DNA of 46,425 bases from a virus. Below the pieces are notes generated by a model. That model was not told the DNA's origin. It saw only the letters and a program-made list of their open reading frames with translations, and did not search any database. Position 1 is the stretch's first letter. Each line of letters begins with the position of its first letter. Where the stretch lies: the IMG/VR virus record IMGVR_UViG_3300020020_000061, positions 1-46,425 of that record. One strand, 5' to 3'. The position numbers and the translations under genes are program-made. Of the stretch, positions 17,071 to 24,810 are shown in pieces.

Positions 17071-17502
17071 TTAGGACTTGTTTTCTCTCGTTTCGTTTTT
17101 CATTTTAACTATCTTTACACTTCTACTAGAATAAATGGGTACAGGAGGAGTAGAAATCTCCAAATTCATCTCCTGTGAAGGTTTGCCGTCAACTCTGTCG
17201 GCTACCGCATTGAAGGCGTTTACATCTCCTCTAATCGCTTTCCTTGCCATAGCGGTAGACATGGCTTTACTCAAAGTCATCTTTATAGGTTTTCCATTGA
17301 AATCTTTTAATTGGATTTCTTCTCTAAGAAGTTCTTTGAAGATAGTAGCGAAATGTCTTTGTCCTTTAGGATGTCCAGGACTAGCTGAATTTCCTTTTAC
17401 AAACTTGCCAGTGATAGGGTCTTTACCAGTTTTATTGACGGTATTAACCCCGATTTCTGACGGTTTGTCAATAGCTACAGTTTCTTTTTCTTCTTCCACC
17501 AT
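17071..17502 (-). CDS. Small terminase-like DNA-binding protein, 143 aa
   Basis: The central segment GKFVKGNSASPGHPKGQRHF is the signature of the DUF5681-type proteins found next to terminase genes, followed by helices (FATIFKELLREEIQ, ALSKAMSTAMARKAIRGDVNAFNAVADRVDGKP). The tail is basic. It lies just upstream of terL, the normal place for the subunit that recognises the packaging site. The assignment as small terminase is inferred from family style and order. Confidence 0.7.
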   Translation of the reverse strand: MVEEEKETVAIDKPSEIGVNTVNKTGKDPITGKFVKGNSASPGHPKGQRHFATIFKELLREEIQLKDFNGKPIKMTLSKAMSTAMARKAIRGDVNAFNAVADRVDGKPSQEMNLEISTPPVPIYSSRSVKIVKMKNETRENKS

Positions 17503-17524
17503 GATACAAACATATTACAATACT

Positions 17525-17540
17525 TTTCAACAATTTGAAA
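17525..17540. promoter_or_regulatory. Palindrome TTTCAA-N4-TTGAAA upstream of small terminase
   Basis: A perfect 6-bp inverted repeat with a 4-bp spacer lies 20-40 bp upstream of the ATG at 17502, where an operator would be. No other copy was noted. It may be chance in A+T-rich DNA. Confidence 0.25.
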
Positions 17541-17549
17541 GAGCATCAT

Positions 17550-17900
17550 TTAATCAGATATTATCCAATCTACTAAATCTTTAGGCGAAATTACAACGTC
17601 TCCTAATTCTTCTAACTTCAAAGGAGTGAAATCTATTTCTACAATTTCATCTTGTAATTTGTTAAATTCTTCTAAAAACTCTTTCATGTTTTCAGGTTTG
17701 ACTTGCCAATTATCTTTTGTTTGTTCTTCACCTAATCTCTTAACCAATGTTACTCTCTGTTCATTATACACCGCTAATTCAGCTCTTATCTTATTGCTTA
17801 ATTTAGTTAAACGATATGCAATCTTAATAGGCAATTTTGTTTCCAAAATAGCTATCATTCCTTTCTCACTTTCTACGATTTGTTTTAATGATAGTTTCAT
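17550..17900 (-). CDS. Conserved phage helical protein, 116 aa
   Basis: The ATG at 17900 (MKLSLKQIVESEKGM) is preferred over a TTG further upstream that would add a Cys/Arg-rich stretch unlike the rest. The product is helical with a Glu-rich centre (ENMKEFLEEFNKLQDEIVEIDF) followed by LKLEELGDVVISPKDLVDWI. This pattern is shared by a widespread family of small phage proteins near terminases (DUF1617-like), without a known function. Confidence 0.65.
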   Translation of the reverse strand: MKLSLKQIVESEKGMIAILETKLPIKIAYRLTKLSNKIRAELAVYNEQRVTLVKRLGEEQTKDNWQVKPENMKEFLEEFNKLQDEIVEIDFTPLKLEELGDVVISPKDLVDWIISD

Positions 17901-17940
17901 TTTACTTGACTGCTGACGCAGTCGGCATGTTAATTGATAA

Positions 17941-18408
17941 TCACCCAACTCGCTTAAAAATAATAATTACTGATGGACTAAATGTTTGTTGCCAAGTTCC
18001 TTCTTTTGTTTGAAATCTTGGACGACCTCTTAAATATCTTATCTCTCCTTTCATTGCGTAATCGTGCCACCACGCCGTGTCAGTCGCACTTGGAACTAAA
18101 CATACCACAACTGCCCCCTTTAATGAACTTTCATATGCTTTTTTCATCCATTCATTCAGAACTTTCCCATAAGGCGGATTCATCCAACAATTAAAACCTG
18201 ACCAGCTTTGTTTCAATCCATCTATTTCTTCATTGAAATAATTTATGTTTTTAAAATTCCAATCTGAAGCACAAACATCTAAATTGAAATGAAATTCATT
18301 GTCCAATTTATCATATAAATCTTGTGGCGTAGACCAATCCGAACCACGACTATGCCATCTGCCATCATTCCGAACTCTCGCAATCTTTGTTTTTAATTCT
18401 TTTTTCAA
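17941..18408 (-). CDS. dam: Phage DNA N6-adenine methyltransferase (Dam family), 155 aa
   Basis: The sequence matches the phage Dam family: STPQDLYDKLDNEFHFNLDVCAS at the N-terminus, the catalytic NPPYG motif at residues 77-81, then VVVCLVPSATDTAWWHDY and LRGRPRF. It would methylate adenine at N6 using S-adenosylmethionine, probably to evade host restriction. Length is normal. It sits between the tiny-protein cluster and the packaging genes. Confidence 0.9.
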   Translation of the reverse strand: MKKELKTKIARVRNDGRWHSRGSDWSTPQDLYDKLDNEFHFNLDVCASDWNFKNINYFNEEIDGLKQSWSGFNCWMNPPYGKVLNEWMKKAYESSLKGAVVVCLVPSATDTAWWHDYAMKGEIRYLRGRPRFQTKEGTWQQTFSPSVIIIFKRVG

Positions 18409-18445
18409 GGTAACATTTGCTTAAAGAACCAAAACCATTCTAATT

Positions 18446-18601
18446 TTACTCTCCAGTATCTGCATCAGTTGGGAATAGTATTTGAATCTTCTTTTCTAAC
18501 TCATAAATCAATTTATTTTGCTTTTCTTCTTGCGCCAGTATAAACAAAAAAGTAATAGACATAAGAAAAATGATTAACACTATAAACATTTTATCGTTCA
18601 T
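18446..18601 (-). CDS. Small single-pass membrane protein, 51 aa
   Basis: Start ATG at 18601 overlaps the TGA of the upstream gene. The product has one hydrophobic segment (MFIVLIIFLMSITFLFIL) followed by a short charged helix (QEEKQNKLIYELEKKIQ). This is the topology of many phage inner-membrane or spanin-like proteins, but no lipobox is seen. Function unknown. Confidence 0.6.
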   Translation of the reverse strand: MNDKMFIVLIIFLMSITFLFILAQEEKQNKLIYELEKKIQILFPTDADTGE

Positions 18602-18861
18602 GGTCTTATTTCTTTTAATAAATTTCTAAAAAATATCCGCCATCCTACCCTATTTCTCTCGACCTTGATAGGTTTATATGGGGGAATTTTAACACTATTT
18701 TTGTCATTTGACCACAGGAATCCATCTTCGATGTCTGCTTTTTTCTTTGACTGGACAAAATTATAATGTCGTAATGCCTTATCCATTATAGTTTCTTCTG
18801 CTTCTTCGGGAGGCGAATTTTCTAATACTTCTTTTACTATTTCTTGTATTTCTTTATTCAT
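18598..18861 (-). CDS. Hypothetical protein, 87 aa
   Basis: An acidic helical N-terminus (IQEIVKEVLENSPPEEAEETIMDKAL) is followed by a basic C-terminus (IKVERNRVGWRIFFRNLLKEIRP). Overlaps of 4 bases with both neighbours indicate translational coupling. No motif was recognised. Confidence 0.6.
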   Translation of the reverse strand: MNKEIQEIVKEVLENSPPEEAEETIMDKALRHYNFVQSKKKADIEDGFLWSNDKNSVKIPPYKPIKVERNRVGWRIFFRNLLKEIRP

Positions 18862-19214
18862 TTTAATTTCTTAATCTTATTGAATAACGAAGTTGGGAAA
18901 CCATCAGAGCGAGCAAGGTTTGCTTCATCTGCATCATTCATCAGTTTTTCTCTTTCTGATTTTAGCAATTCCTTGACAAGTTTAGCTTCAACATATTTTG
19001 TATTGTTTATTGTTTCAGTTATTTCGTCAAGTTCTTTCCAATTTTCCTCTCCCGCCGTGCAAGGATTTCCTACAAAAGATTCTTGACAATTATTACAAAT
19101 AAATTGTGAAGTGTATTCTCCCGTACTTTTAATAGACCGTCCAACCTGACATTCACTGCAGATTCTTTCGGGGCAATTTAATCCTGTGCAAGTTTTTATT
19201 GGTTTTTCTTTCAT
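18858..19214 (-). CDS. Cys-rich probable zinc-binding protein, 118 aa
   Basis: The start at 19214 is chosen because it directly follows the TAA of the upstream gene (TAAAATG); an earlier in-frame ATG would overlap that gene. Cys residues lie in two groups (CTGLNCPERICSECQ and FICNNCQESFVGNPC), suggesting one or two zinc ribbons, followed by a charged helical C-terminus. Function unknown. Confidence 0.6.
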   Translation of the reverse strand: MKEKPIKTCTGLNCPERICSECQVGRSIKSTGEYTSQFICNNCQESFVGNPCTAGEENWKELDEITETINNTKYVEAKLVKELLKSEREKLMNDADEANLARSDGFPTSLFNKIKKLK

Positions 19215-19215
19215 T

Positions 19216-19380
19216 TTATCTCTCTTTTTTAATGGCTTCATAAATAATTCCAAACATCTCTATTGCTATTCCTTGCAAAGTTAATGCCAATGCCACTGAC
19301 CAGTGTGAATGTTGCCATACTATTACCAATAAAATTCCTTCTAAAATCCATCTTATAATTTTTGCTGTTTCATTTTTCAT
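19216..19380 (-). CDS. Small membrane protein, 54 aa
   Basis: The product MKNETAKIIRWILEGILLVI continues into a second hydrophobic stretch (SVALALTLQGIAIEMFGIIY), giving one or two membrane segments. Its stop adjoins the next start. No holin-family signature was recognised. Confidence 0.55.
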   Translation of the reverse strand: MKNETAKIIRWILEGILLVIVWQHSHWSVALALTLQGIAIEMFGIIYEAIKKER

Positions 19381-19407
19381 ATATTTATCTCTCTATGAGA
19401 GCGGAGG

Positions 19408-19764
19408 TTAATCAAATAATTGAAAATACTTTCCTTTTAATTCTATCCCATAACATCCATCGTGTTCTTTTATTTTGGCATCGCCGTTTTTCAACAAGTT
19501 GAGTAATTTTTTTCTTTGAGATGTGCCGAGCTGTTTTTTAATTGCTTCCCTTATTATTTTTTCGGGGCTAACTTTATCTTTAATTTTTCTAGCAATTTCG
19601 TCTAAAATATCGGCTTCTTTTTTAGGATTCACCTCCTCTAATAGAATTTTATCAACATGTTTTATTTTACCGATTTTCTTGTAGATGGTTCTACCGAGAA
19701 CATAATTTTTTCCGCCTATTACGAAATTATTTGTAAAACCATCAACGTAAGGATTTTCTTTCAT
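19408..19764 (-). CDS. Hypothetical protein, 118 aa
   Basis: The product is basic and mixed: a beta-like N-terminus (NFVIGGKNYVLGRTIYKKIG), a helix-rich centre (KKEADILDEIARKIKDKVSPEKIIREAIKKQL) and an ending GCYGIELKGKYFQLFD. No family was recognised. It is part of a run of small, probably early, genes. Confidence 0.6.
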   Translation of the reverse strand: MKENPYVDGFTNNFVIGGKNYVLGRTIYKKIGKIKHVDKILLEEVNPKKEADILDEIARKIKDKVSPEKIIREAIKKQLGTSQRKKLLNLLKNGDAKIKEHDGCYGIELKGKYFQLFD

Positions 19765-19783
19765 TTTCTTTTAATCTACGCAA

Positions 19784-19885
19784 TTAACTTTTAATCTTAA
19801 TTTCTTTACCACATTTCAAACACACAGCACCTTTCATATTATTCCAATATCCTTTTCCGCTATTATGTTTGCATTTCTTTTTCAT
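19784..19885 (-). CDS. Tiny zinc-knuckle-like protein, 33 aa
   Basis: The frame MKKKCKHNSGKGYWNNMKGA ends with VCLKCGKEIKIKS. Cys and His (CxH and CxxC) could bind one zinc ion. The ATG overlaps the stop of the upstream gene (ATGA), the usual arrangement in this genome. Confidence 0.5.
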   Translation of the reverse strand: MKKKCKHNSGKGYWNNMKGAVCLKCGKEIKIKS

Positions 19886-20109
19886 TTTATTATATTTTCT
19901 TTAGGAATAATTATTACTCGCCGAATTTCGCCATCATCTAAAACATCGCCTGCTAACACAATACTATCTTTTGTCTCTTTCACTAAATAGCCAACCGAGC
20001 AAATTTCCGCTATCTTGAAATCTTCTTCTCTGCTAATTTGCGTAATGTACATCCTGCTATCTCGCCAAAATACTTGCCGTAATCGCCCTTTTTTATTTAT
20101 TGACATCAA
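19882..20109 (-). CDS. Small beta-rich protein, 75 aa
   Basis: The sequence alternates hydrophobic and polar residues (QVFWRDSRMYITQISREED...DSIVLAGDVLDDGEIRRVIIIPKENI), which suggests a small beta barrel such as an Sm/OB-like fold. No specific family was recognised. Two adjacent ATG codons are possible starts. It overlaps the upstream gene. Confidence 0.55.
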   Translation of the reverse strand: MMSINKKGRLRQVFWRDSRMYITQISREEDFKIAEICSVGYLVKETKDSIVLAGDVLDDGEIRRVIIIPKENIIK

Positions 20110-20299
20110 AATAATTTATCAGTCCTTCGCTCGCTTCTAATAATTCTTTATTCAGTTTTAGTAATTCTTCATTCATATTTTGAGCAAGATTCTTGCCGAA
20201 AATAATAATCAGTTTAGCTGAATATATCGCAAGAATTTTCGCTAATTCCTTGTTTCCTTTGGAAAATTCGCCTATTGCTTTTTTTATTTCTTCTTTCAT
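20093..20299 (-). CDS. Hypothetical helical protein, 68 aa
   Basis: The product is two or three amphipathic helices (MKEEIKKAIGEFSKGNKELAKIL, NMNEELLKLNKELLEASEGLINYF). The stop overlaps the next start region. Function unknown. Confidence 0.5.
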   Translation of the reverse strand: MKEEIKKAIGEFSKGNKELAKILAIYSAKLIIIFGKNLAQNMNEELLKLNKELLEASEGLINYFDVNK

Positions 20300-20305
20300 C
20301 TTATT

Positions 20306-20386
20306 CTAAAATAAAATAATCCCCAAACACAATCCAATCCAGATTCCAGCGAACAACCCAATAATCATAAGTCTTTCATAAATCAT
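20306..20386 (-). CDS. Possible membrane micropeptide, 26 aa
   Basis: The frame MIYERLMIIGLFAGIWIGLC ends LGIILF and is a single hydrophobic helix. It exactly fills the space between two genes. Its size makes the call weak; similar micropeptides recur at 24164 and 37563. Confidence 0.35.
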   Translation of the reverse strand: MIYERLMIIGLFAGIWIGLCLGIILF

Positions 20387-20410
20387 TTCTTTATGCTCTT
20401 GATAAATCTT

Positions 20411-20608
20411 TTAATCTATTGTTGGTCTTTTAACATAACAATCTATGCGACCTTTCTCTTTAGCGGAATTTCCAGCTTCGTAAATCTCGTCAAGATATTT
20501 AGAAATTGCTAATGGGTGGTATGGCATTGAAGAAAGACTATCAATATCTTTGCCTTTAGATTTACACAATTCTATCCATATTTGATAAATCCTTTCGCTT
20601 GGTTTCAT
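20411..20608 (-). CDS. Hypothetical protein, 65 aa
   Basis: The product (MKPSERIYQIWIELCKSKGKDIDSL...YLDEIYEAGNSAKEKG) is helical. Its ATG overlaps the stop of the upstream 37-aa frame (ATGA). No family was recognised. Confidence 0.55.
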   Translation of the reverse strand: MKPSERIYQIWIELCKSKGKDIDSLSSMPYHPLAISKYLDEIYEAGNSAKEKGRIDCYVKRPTID

Positions 20609-20718
20609 ATATTTTTAATAATATCAAAACTTTTTATAACCGCATTTTCCTCGGCACATTGAGTATATCCTGCAATTAACCACGAAATATGATTTATCTT
20701 TATTCTATCTTTTGACAC
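20605..20718 (-). CDS. Possible small protein, 37 aa (GTG start)
   Basis: A frame from a GTG at 20718 (MSKDRIKINHISWLIAGYTQ...) ends in a TGA that overlaps the next ATG. A weak GAGAG lies 7 bases before the GTG. The overlap and placement support coding, but start and reality are uncertain. Confidence 0.35.
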   Translation of the reverse strand: MSKDRIKINHISWLIAGYTQCAEENAVIKSFDIIKNI

Positions 20719-20751
20719 GGATGCACTCTCTAAATCTACCACGCAAGCCGA

Positions 20752-21228
20752 TTAAAGCAAACCTTTAGAACGTTGTTTATGTCTGTGCCTTCCAGGTCGG
20801 CATTCTATCGTACAATCTTTGCCAAATTCATCTTCTTCTGGTTCATCAAATTCTTTTATTTCCGTATTTTCCATATCTTTCTTTAATGCCTCTATGGCGT
20901 TTTCAAATGATATTTCTTTTAAAGCATTAGGCGTTCCCGCCATAATAGCCAAAATGTGTTTAAAATTCTCGTAAACAATTATCATCCATGGTATTTTAAA
21001 TGCCATCATTCTTGCTTCTAATTCTTCTTTGTCCATTTTCTCCAAGATTGTGTAATGCAAAGCTAGAATTCCTGTAAAACCATAGAATAACACCATTCTT
21101 ATATCTGGTGTGTTACTAACATTACCTAAATTCATAGTTGTCGCTGAATAAGGAACCCATAATGGAGTTAAACCTGGAGCATTAAACCACGCACCTTGAC
21201 TATTGGGATTGGAAGTATTGGAAGGCAT
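20752..21228 (-). CDS. Hypothetical protein downstream of MoxR-VWA pair, 158 aa
   Basis: The start overlaps the VWA gene stop by one base. The N-terminus is Asn/Pro/Ser-rich, the centre has two helices with hydrophobic stretches (IRMVLFYGFTGILALHYTIL; MAFKIPWMIIVYENFKHILAIMAG), then an acidic segment (EIKEFDEPEEDEFGKDC) and a basic His/Arg-rich end (CRPGRHRHKQRSKG). It is probably co-translated with the VWA protein and may be part of the same system. No family was recognised. Confidence 0.55.
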   Translation of the reverse strand: MPSNTSNPNSQGAWFNAPGLTPLWVPYSATTMNLGNVSNTPDIRMVLFYGFTGILALHYTILEKMDKEELEARMMAFKIPWMIIVYENFKHILAIMAGTPNALKEISFENAIEALKKDMENTEIKEFDEPEEDEFGKDCTIECRPGRHRHKQRSKGLL

Positions 21229-23240
21229 TATCTTTTAATTAATTCTTTTAATAATTTGGCGAATTCCGCAGGTAATTCACTAGCGGATTTCAATACACGA
21301 CTATTGCCAATACATAAATAAACCATTTCACGTTCACATTCTATTCCGAATCCCACAGATTTGATATTTTTCTTCTTCCATGGCAGAAAATAATCTCTGT
21401 CAAAAATACTAACATTTCCGACTCCTCCGTCAGTCAGAACAATCACGAATCTATTCTTCTCTGTCTGTATTTCTATTTTCAATCTATCCAGACCTACATC
21501 AAGATTAGTTCCTCCACCTCTGTGGTTGACCAGACCGCCAATCTTTTTTTCTATCGTTTTATCCATTTCTTTTTCAAACTCTTTGACAGTCTTAGCCCCG
21601 TTAGAGAAAACAACAATCTCAAACGGTATCTGCATCTGTTTGAACACTTCCGTCAGAATTATCAACGCTCTGGTTGTATGAAGTATCCTTACACCATCCA
21701 TAGACCCTGAAACATCCAAAAGAATAGAGAAAGCGAATGAACGTATAGTATCATTAACTTCTAATTTGGATTTGAACACTCGACTGCTTCCCACTGAACT
21801 CTTATATAATTTCTTGGTATTCAATCTGCCTCGTTTCTGGTCGCCTACATAACGCACAGAAAGCTCCTCCCTACGCATAAAAGTTAATCTACGGACTAAT
21901 TGTCGTATTTCCATTCCCACGCTGTCCTTGAGCGTTTTATACTCTCCTGTTAACCATTCAGGCGGTATTTTGTTGTTACTCGGACCGCTCTGGCGAGATA
22001 GAGAATTTTCATTCTGTGGGTCAATTCCCGCTTTGTGCATAAATTCTTCATTTATTCTATCCATTATCTGTTCCATTACCTCAGCGGGCATCATTGGAAA
22101 AGCATCTTCAATTATTTTGTTTCTTTCTTGAGCGTCTTTTAATAAATCTTCCAATATCGGATAAACGGCAGTTTCTAAATATTGCGACAATTCTCTTGAA
22201 TTCTTTTTTATCTTTGAAGGTTCAATCGTATGATGGAGCAATTTCATCTTCTCTTTAATGTTGGTAAATTCTTTATGCCCTAGCGGGTCAATAGTGTACA
22301 TTTCGCTCAACATCTCTCCGCACCATTCATAGATAGTGCCAACATTCTCGCTTTTGGACTCAATCAAAGCCAAACCTAATTGAACTGCGTCTAAATCGGT
22401 AGTGCCGAATTTATTATGCAAATCCAATTTTAATTTAGGGTCTTTGGGATTAAGAACACCTTTACTGTTTGTATGTCCGTTTAAGATTTCAGCAAAGATT
22501 TGTACAGGTATGAGATAGATTAATTTCCTGAAAGCCTCTCCGACTTTCATGTATTTATTTACTTGTTCTTCAATGGTGGGAATTATGTTTTCATATATTT
22601 CTGACGCGCTCTCGTATGCTTTCAACATCAGAAAATCAACTCTCAAATCTTCATACGCCGCCAAAACTTCTCTGGCAGGCATATCATATTTCTGAATGTA
22701 TGTATTTTTTAATAGAGAATGATGCGTAACGTAACGCAATTTTCCGATAACGTGCATAAGTGTAGCCAATAATTCAGATTTAGTGCCATAAACTAATGAA
22801 GCAGGATTGTAAGTGAGAGTTTTGGATATCAAATCAACTTTCCAATCGCTCCCAATCTCAAGTTTGATGTTATGTTTAGCTGAAAGAGCGTTCGCCATCT
22901 GCTGAATATATTTGTAAGTTAATTGCGGTTGTCTATAATATCCGTTCCAAACGCCAGTCTTCTCGTAATTCGTATAAGCGTTGCTGTATTCTTCTTTGTT
23001 TATCTCATAACGTTTCTTTTTATCACCTGAAGATTCTTTGGAAAGTTTATTATCCAATTCCCAATTACGAGAAGAATAACCATATTCATCCTCAGGCAGA
23101 ATTTCAAAACCGTCATCGTCAATCAATTTTTTCTTTTTCAATTCTTCAGAATGTTTCTTGATAGTGTTGCTGAAAAGGTCTTGATGATATGGACTGTGAA
23201 TATTAGATTTTTCAAACCATCTTTTTCTTTTGTTTTTCAT
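21228..23240 (-). CDS. VWA-domain protein, CobT-like partner of MoxR ATPase, 670 aa
   Basis: The C-terminal ~165 residues are a von Willebrand factor A domain with an intact MIDAS: DVSGSM at residues 509-514, Thr578 in GGGTNLD and Asp604 in VLTDGG. The N-terminal ~330 residues include a metallopeptidase-like look (LIHVIGKLRYVTHH region reads as LLATLMHVIGKLRYVTHHSL, not a clean HExxH). The middle carries the CobT-like RR-rich region. It is coupled by a 4-base overlap to the MoxR ATPase. Such pairs act as chaperone machines that remodel or insert metal into a target protein; the target here is unknown. Confidence 0.85.
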   Translation of the reverse strand: MKNKRKRWFEKSNIHSPYHQDLFSNTIKKHSEELKKKKLIDDDGFEILPEDEYGYSSRNWELDNKLSKESSGDKKKRYEINKEEYSNAYTNYEKTGVWNGYYRQPQLTYKYIQQMANALSAKHNIKLEIGSDWKVDLISKTLTYNPASLVYGTKSELLATLMHVIGKLRYVTHHSLLKNTYIQKYDMPAREVLAAYEDLRVDFLMLKAYESASEIYENIIPTIEEQVNKYMKVGEAFRKLIYLIPVQIFAEILNGHTNSKGVLNPKDPKLKLDLHNKFGTTDLDAVQLGLALIESKSENVGTIYEWCGEMLSEMYTIDPLGHKEFTNIKEKMKLLHHTIEPSKIKKNSRELSQYLETAVYPILEDLLKDAQERNKIIEDAFPMMPAEVMEQIMDRINEEFMHKAGIDPQNENSLSRQSGPSNNKIPPEWLTGEYKTLKDSVGMEIRQLVRRLTFMRREELSVRYVGDQKRGRLNTKKLYKSSVGSSRVFKSKLEVNDTIRSFAFSILLDVSGSMDGVRILHTTRALIILTEVFKQMQIPFEIVVFSNGAKTVKEFEKEMDKTIEKKIGGLVNHRGGGTNLDVGLDRLKIEIQTEKNRFVIVLTDGGVGNVSIFDRDYFLPWKKKNIKSVGFGIECEREMVYLCIGNSRVLKSASELPAEFAKLLKELIKR

Positions 23241-24157
23241 TTGGGTTCTAATTCTTCTTCTTCTTCCTTCTTAATGCCACCAACGCCATCGTCCGCAGTC
23301 TTAAAATGAAGCGCCATCAAGGTTTTAACCGCATCATAATCATCATCCGCTATCTTATTCAGAACAGTCATTTCCGCCGAATTAAGAAATTTGTTATAGA
23401 CTTTGTACATCAAAGCCCACATTAACAAATCTCTAGTTGAAAGTACGAATCGTATTTCTTGTTTAGCGTGCATCATTCGCACTTCTCCTGCCAATTTTAT
23501 CATCTTCTCGGCTGTCGCATCAGTAATTCCTGTGCGAGTAACTAATATATTGCGTTCTATCTTCGGAGGTGAAAAATCAACTTTCACAACCATAAATCTT
23601 GACATTAGAGCTTTGTTAAGTTCTTTCGTACCTGCATATTCTGTTGAGGGATTCATCGCTCCGAAGAAACGAAAATCGGGATGCGGTATTACAACTTCAT
23701 TTCCTTTCTCCGCAAGAATAACTCGTCCGTCATCATCCAATAAAGAATGATAGACGAAATTAATCTCCGCTCCAGCCGCATTTATTTCATCAGCCAAAAA
23801 CCAATATCCTTTCTTCATCGCTTCAATCAGAATTCCATCTTGCCAAACTGTCTCTCCTTTCATAAGCAACCATCTGCCGATAATATCTTCTACTGTCGTT
23901 CCGCCATTATGATTAACTCGCACGAAAGCATTGTTCGTAGATAAAGCAAGATGTCTAACCAAGGCGGTTTTACCGCATCCAGTTTCTCCTATTAAGAGCA
24001 CAGGCATCCGATAACTGACCGCTACGGCAACCTGTTCCATTATCTTTCTATTGTCTTCAAATTTTATCTCTTTAGGCAGGAAATTAGGATTGACTGTTTC
24101 TTTATTCACAGGCAGAGATACTCTGCGTGAAACCTTAAACCATTTAACTGTTTCCAT
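23237..24157 (-). CDS. MoxR/CobS-type AAA+ ATPase, 306 aa
   Basis: The Walker A is GETGCGKT (residues 57-64). The Walker B is WFLADE (119-124), followed by the INAA segment typical of MoxR proteins. Sensor 1 lies in FRFFGAMNPST, and the arginine-finger region in LNKALMSRFMVVKVDF. These are hallmarks of the MoxR/CobS clade, which works with a VWA partner; the next gene is that partner. Some large phages carry CobS/CobT-like pairs of uncertain role. It follows the ParB operon and probably shares promoter P1. Confidence 0.9.
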   Translation of the reverse strand: METVKWFKVSRRVSLPVNKETVNPNFLPKEIKFEDNRKIMEQVAVAVSYRMPVLLIGETGCGKTALVRHLALSTNNAFVRVNHNGGTTVEDIIGRWLLMKGETVWQDGILIEAMKKGYWFLADEINAAGAEINFVYHSLLDDDGRVILAEKGNEVVIPHPDFRFFGAMNPSTEYAGTKELNKALMSRFMVVKVDFSPPKIERNILVTRTGITDATAEKMIKLAGEVRMMHAKQEIRFVLSTRDLLMWALMYKVYNKFLNSAEMTVLNKIADDDYDAVKTLMALHFKTADDGVGGIKKEEEEELEPK

Positions 24158-24163
24158 ATTTTT

Positions 24164-24238
24164 TTAACTTAAAATTGCTAATATTGCTATCACAAACAAA
24201 CCAAACAGGAAGATTGTCGCAAATAATTCATCTCTCAT
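24164..24238 (-). CDS. Possible membrane micropeptide, 24 aa
   Basis: The frame MRDELFATIFLFGLFVIAIL ends AILS and is one hydrophobic helix. Its ATG overlaps the TGA of the upstream gene and it fills the gap before moxR. The arrangement supports translation; the size limits confidence. Confidence 0.4.
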   Translation of the reverse strand: MRDELFATIFLFGLFVIAILAILS

Positions 24239-24561
24239 TTTATTATTTTCACTTTACCTTCCGAATAAAACTTTTTTAACACTTGTCCAATGTAGGAAAA
24301 ATAATGCGAACCAGGCTCACCTCCAGGATATACAACTCTCATTATTTCTTTTCCAGTTATCTCTCCTTTCAACCAACCTTCCACAATTTCAAAATCTTGT
24401 TCATTGAATTCTCTTCTAAGAGAATATATTCTAGGTTTTTCTTTTGCTCTTAATTCTTCAATCTTTTCTAAAAGAGTTTTATTTTTTTCCTCCCCCTCTA
24501 TTTTTTCTCTCATTTCTTCATCCAATTCTCTGGCTTTTTTTATCAATTCTATTTTTTCCAT
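24235..24561 (-). CDS. Hypothetical helical protein, 108 aa
   Basis: A charged coiled-coil-like N-terminus (LIKKARELDEEMREKIEGEEKNKTLLEKIEELRAKEK) is followed by a smaller domain (EFNEQDFEIVEGWLKGEITGKEIMRVVYPGGEPGSHYFSYIGQVLKKFY) that looks like a winged-helix DNA-binding tail. It overlaps the upstream gene. Function unknown; a regulator is possible. Confidence 0.55.
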   Translation of the reverse strand: MEKIELIKKARELDEEMREKIEGEEKNKTLLEKIEELRAKEKPRIYSLRREFNEQDFEIVEGWLKGEITGKEIMRVVYPGGEPGSHYFSYIGQVLKKFYSEGKVKIIK

Positions 24562-24734
24562 AAAGTTCTGTATTCAACTAAATTATCCAATTCGCTTACA
24601 AGAATTGGCACGCTGTTAATGCCATAGAACTCAACCTCGTTCTGACCTTCTTTCAAATTCTGATTCAAGATTATTTTCTTATCAGGAAAATTCTTTATCA
24701 GATATTTTTCTATTTTCACATACATTTTTTCCAT
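24549..24734 (-). CDS. Hypothetical protein, 61 aa
   Basis: The product (MEKMYVKIEKYLIKNFPDKKIILNQNL...VEFYGINSVPILVSELDNLVEYRTLW) is a small alpha/beta protein. It overlaps the next gene by 13 bases. No family was recognised. Confidence 0.5.
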   Translation of the reverse strand: MEKMYVKIEKYLIKNFPDKKIILNQNLKEGQNEVEFYGINSVPILVSELDNLVEYRTLWKK

Positions 24735-24810
24735 ATTATTTTAGTTATTGTTCCTTTCGCCACGACTGCCACATTGTAAGTAACAGCCATGGCGGAAAGA
24801 TACAATGTTG

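Noticed and set aside
24735-24810. 24-aa frame between parB and the 61-aa gene
   Set aside because: It has no overlap signature, no SD and would run into the next gene; evidence is too weak.
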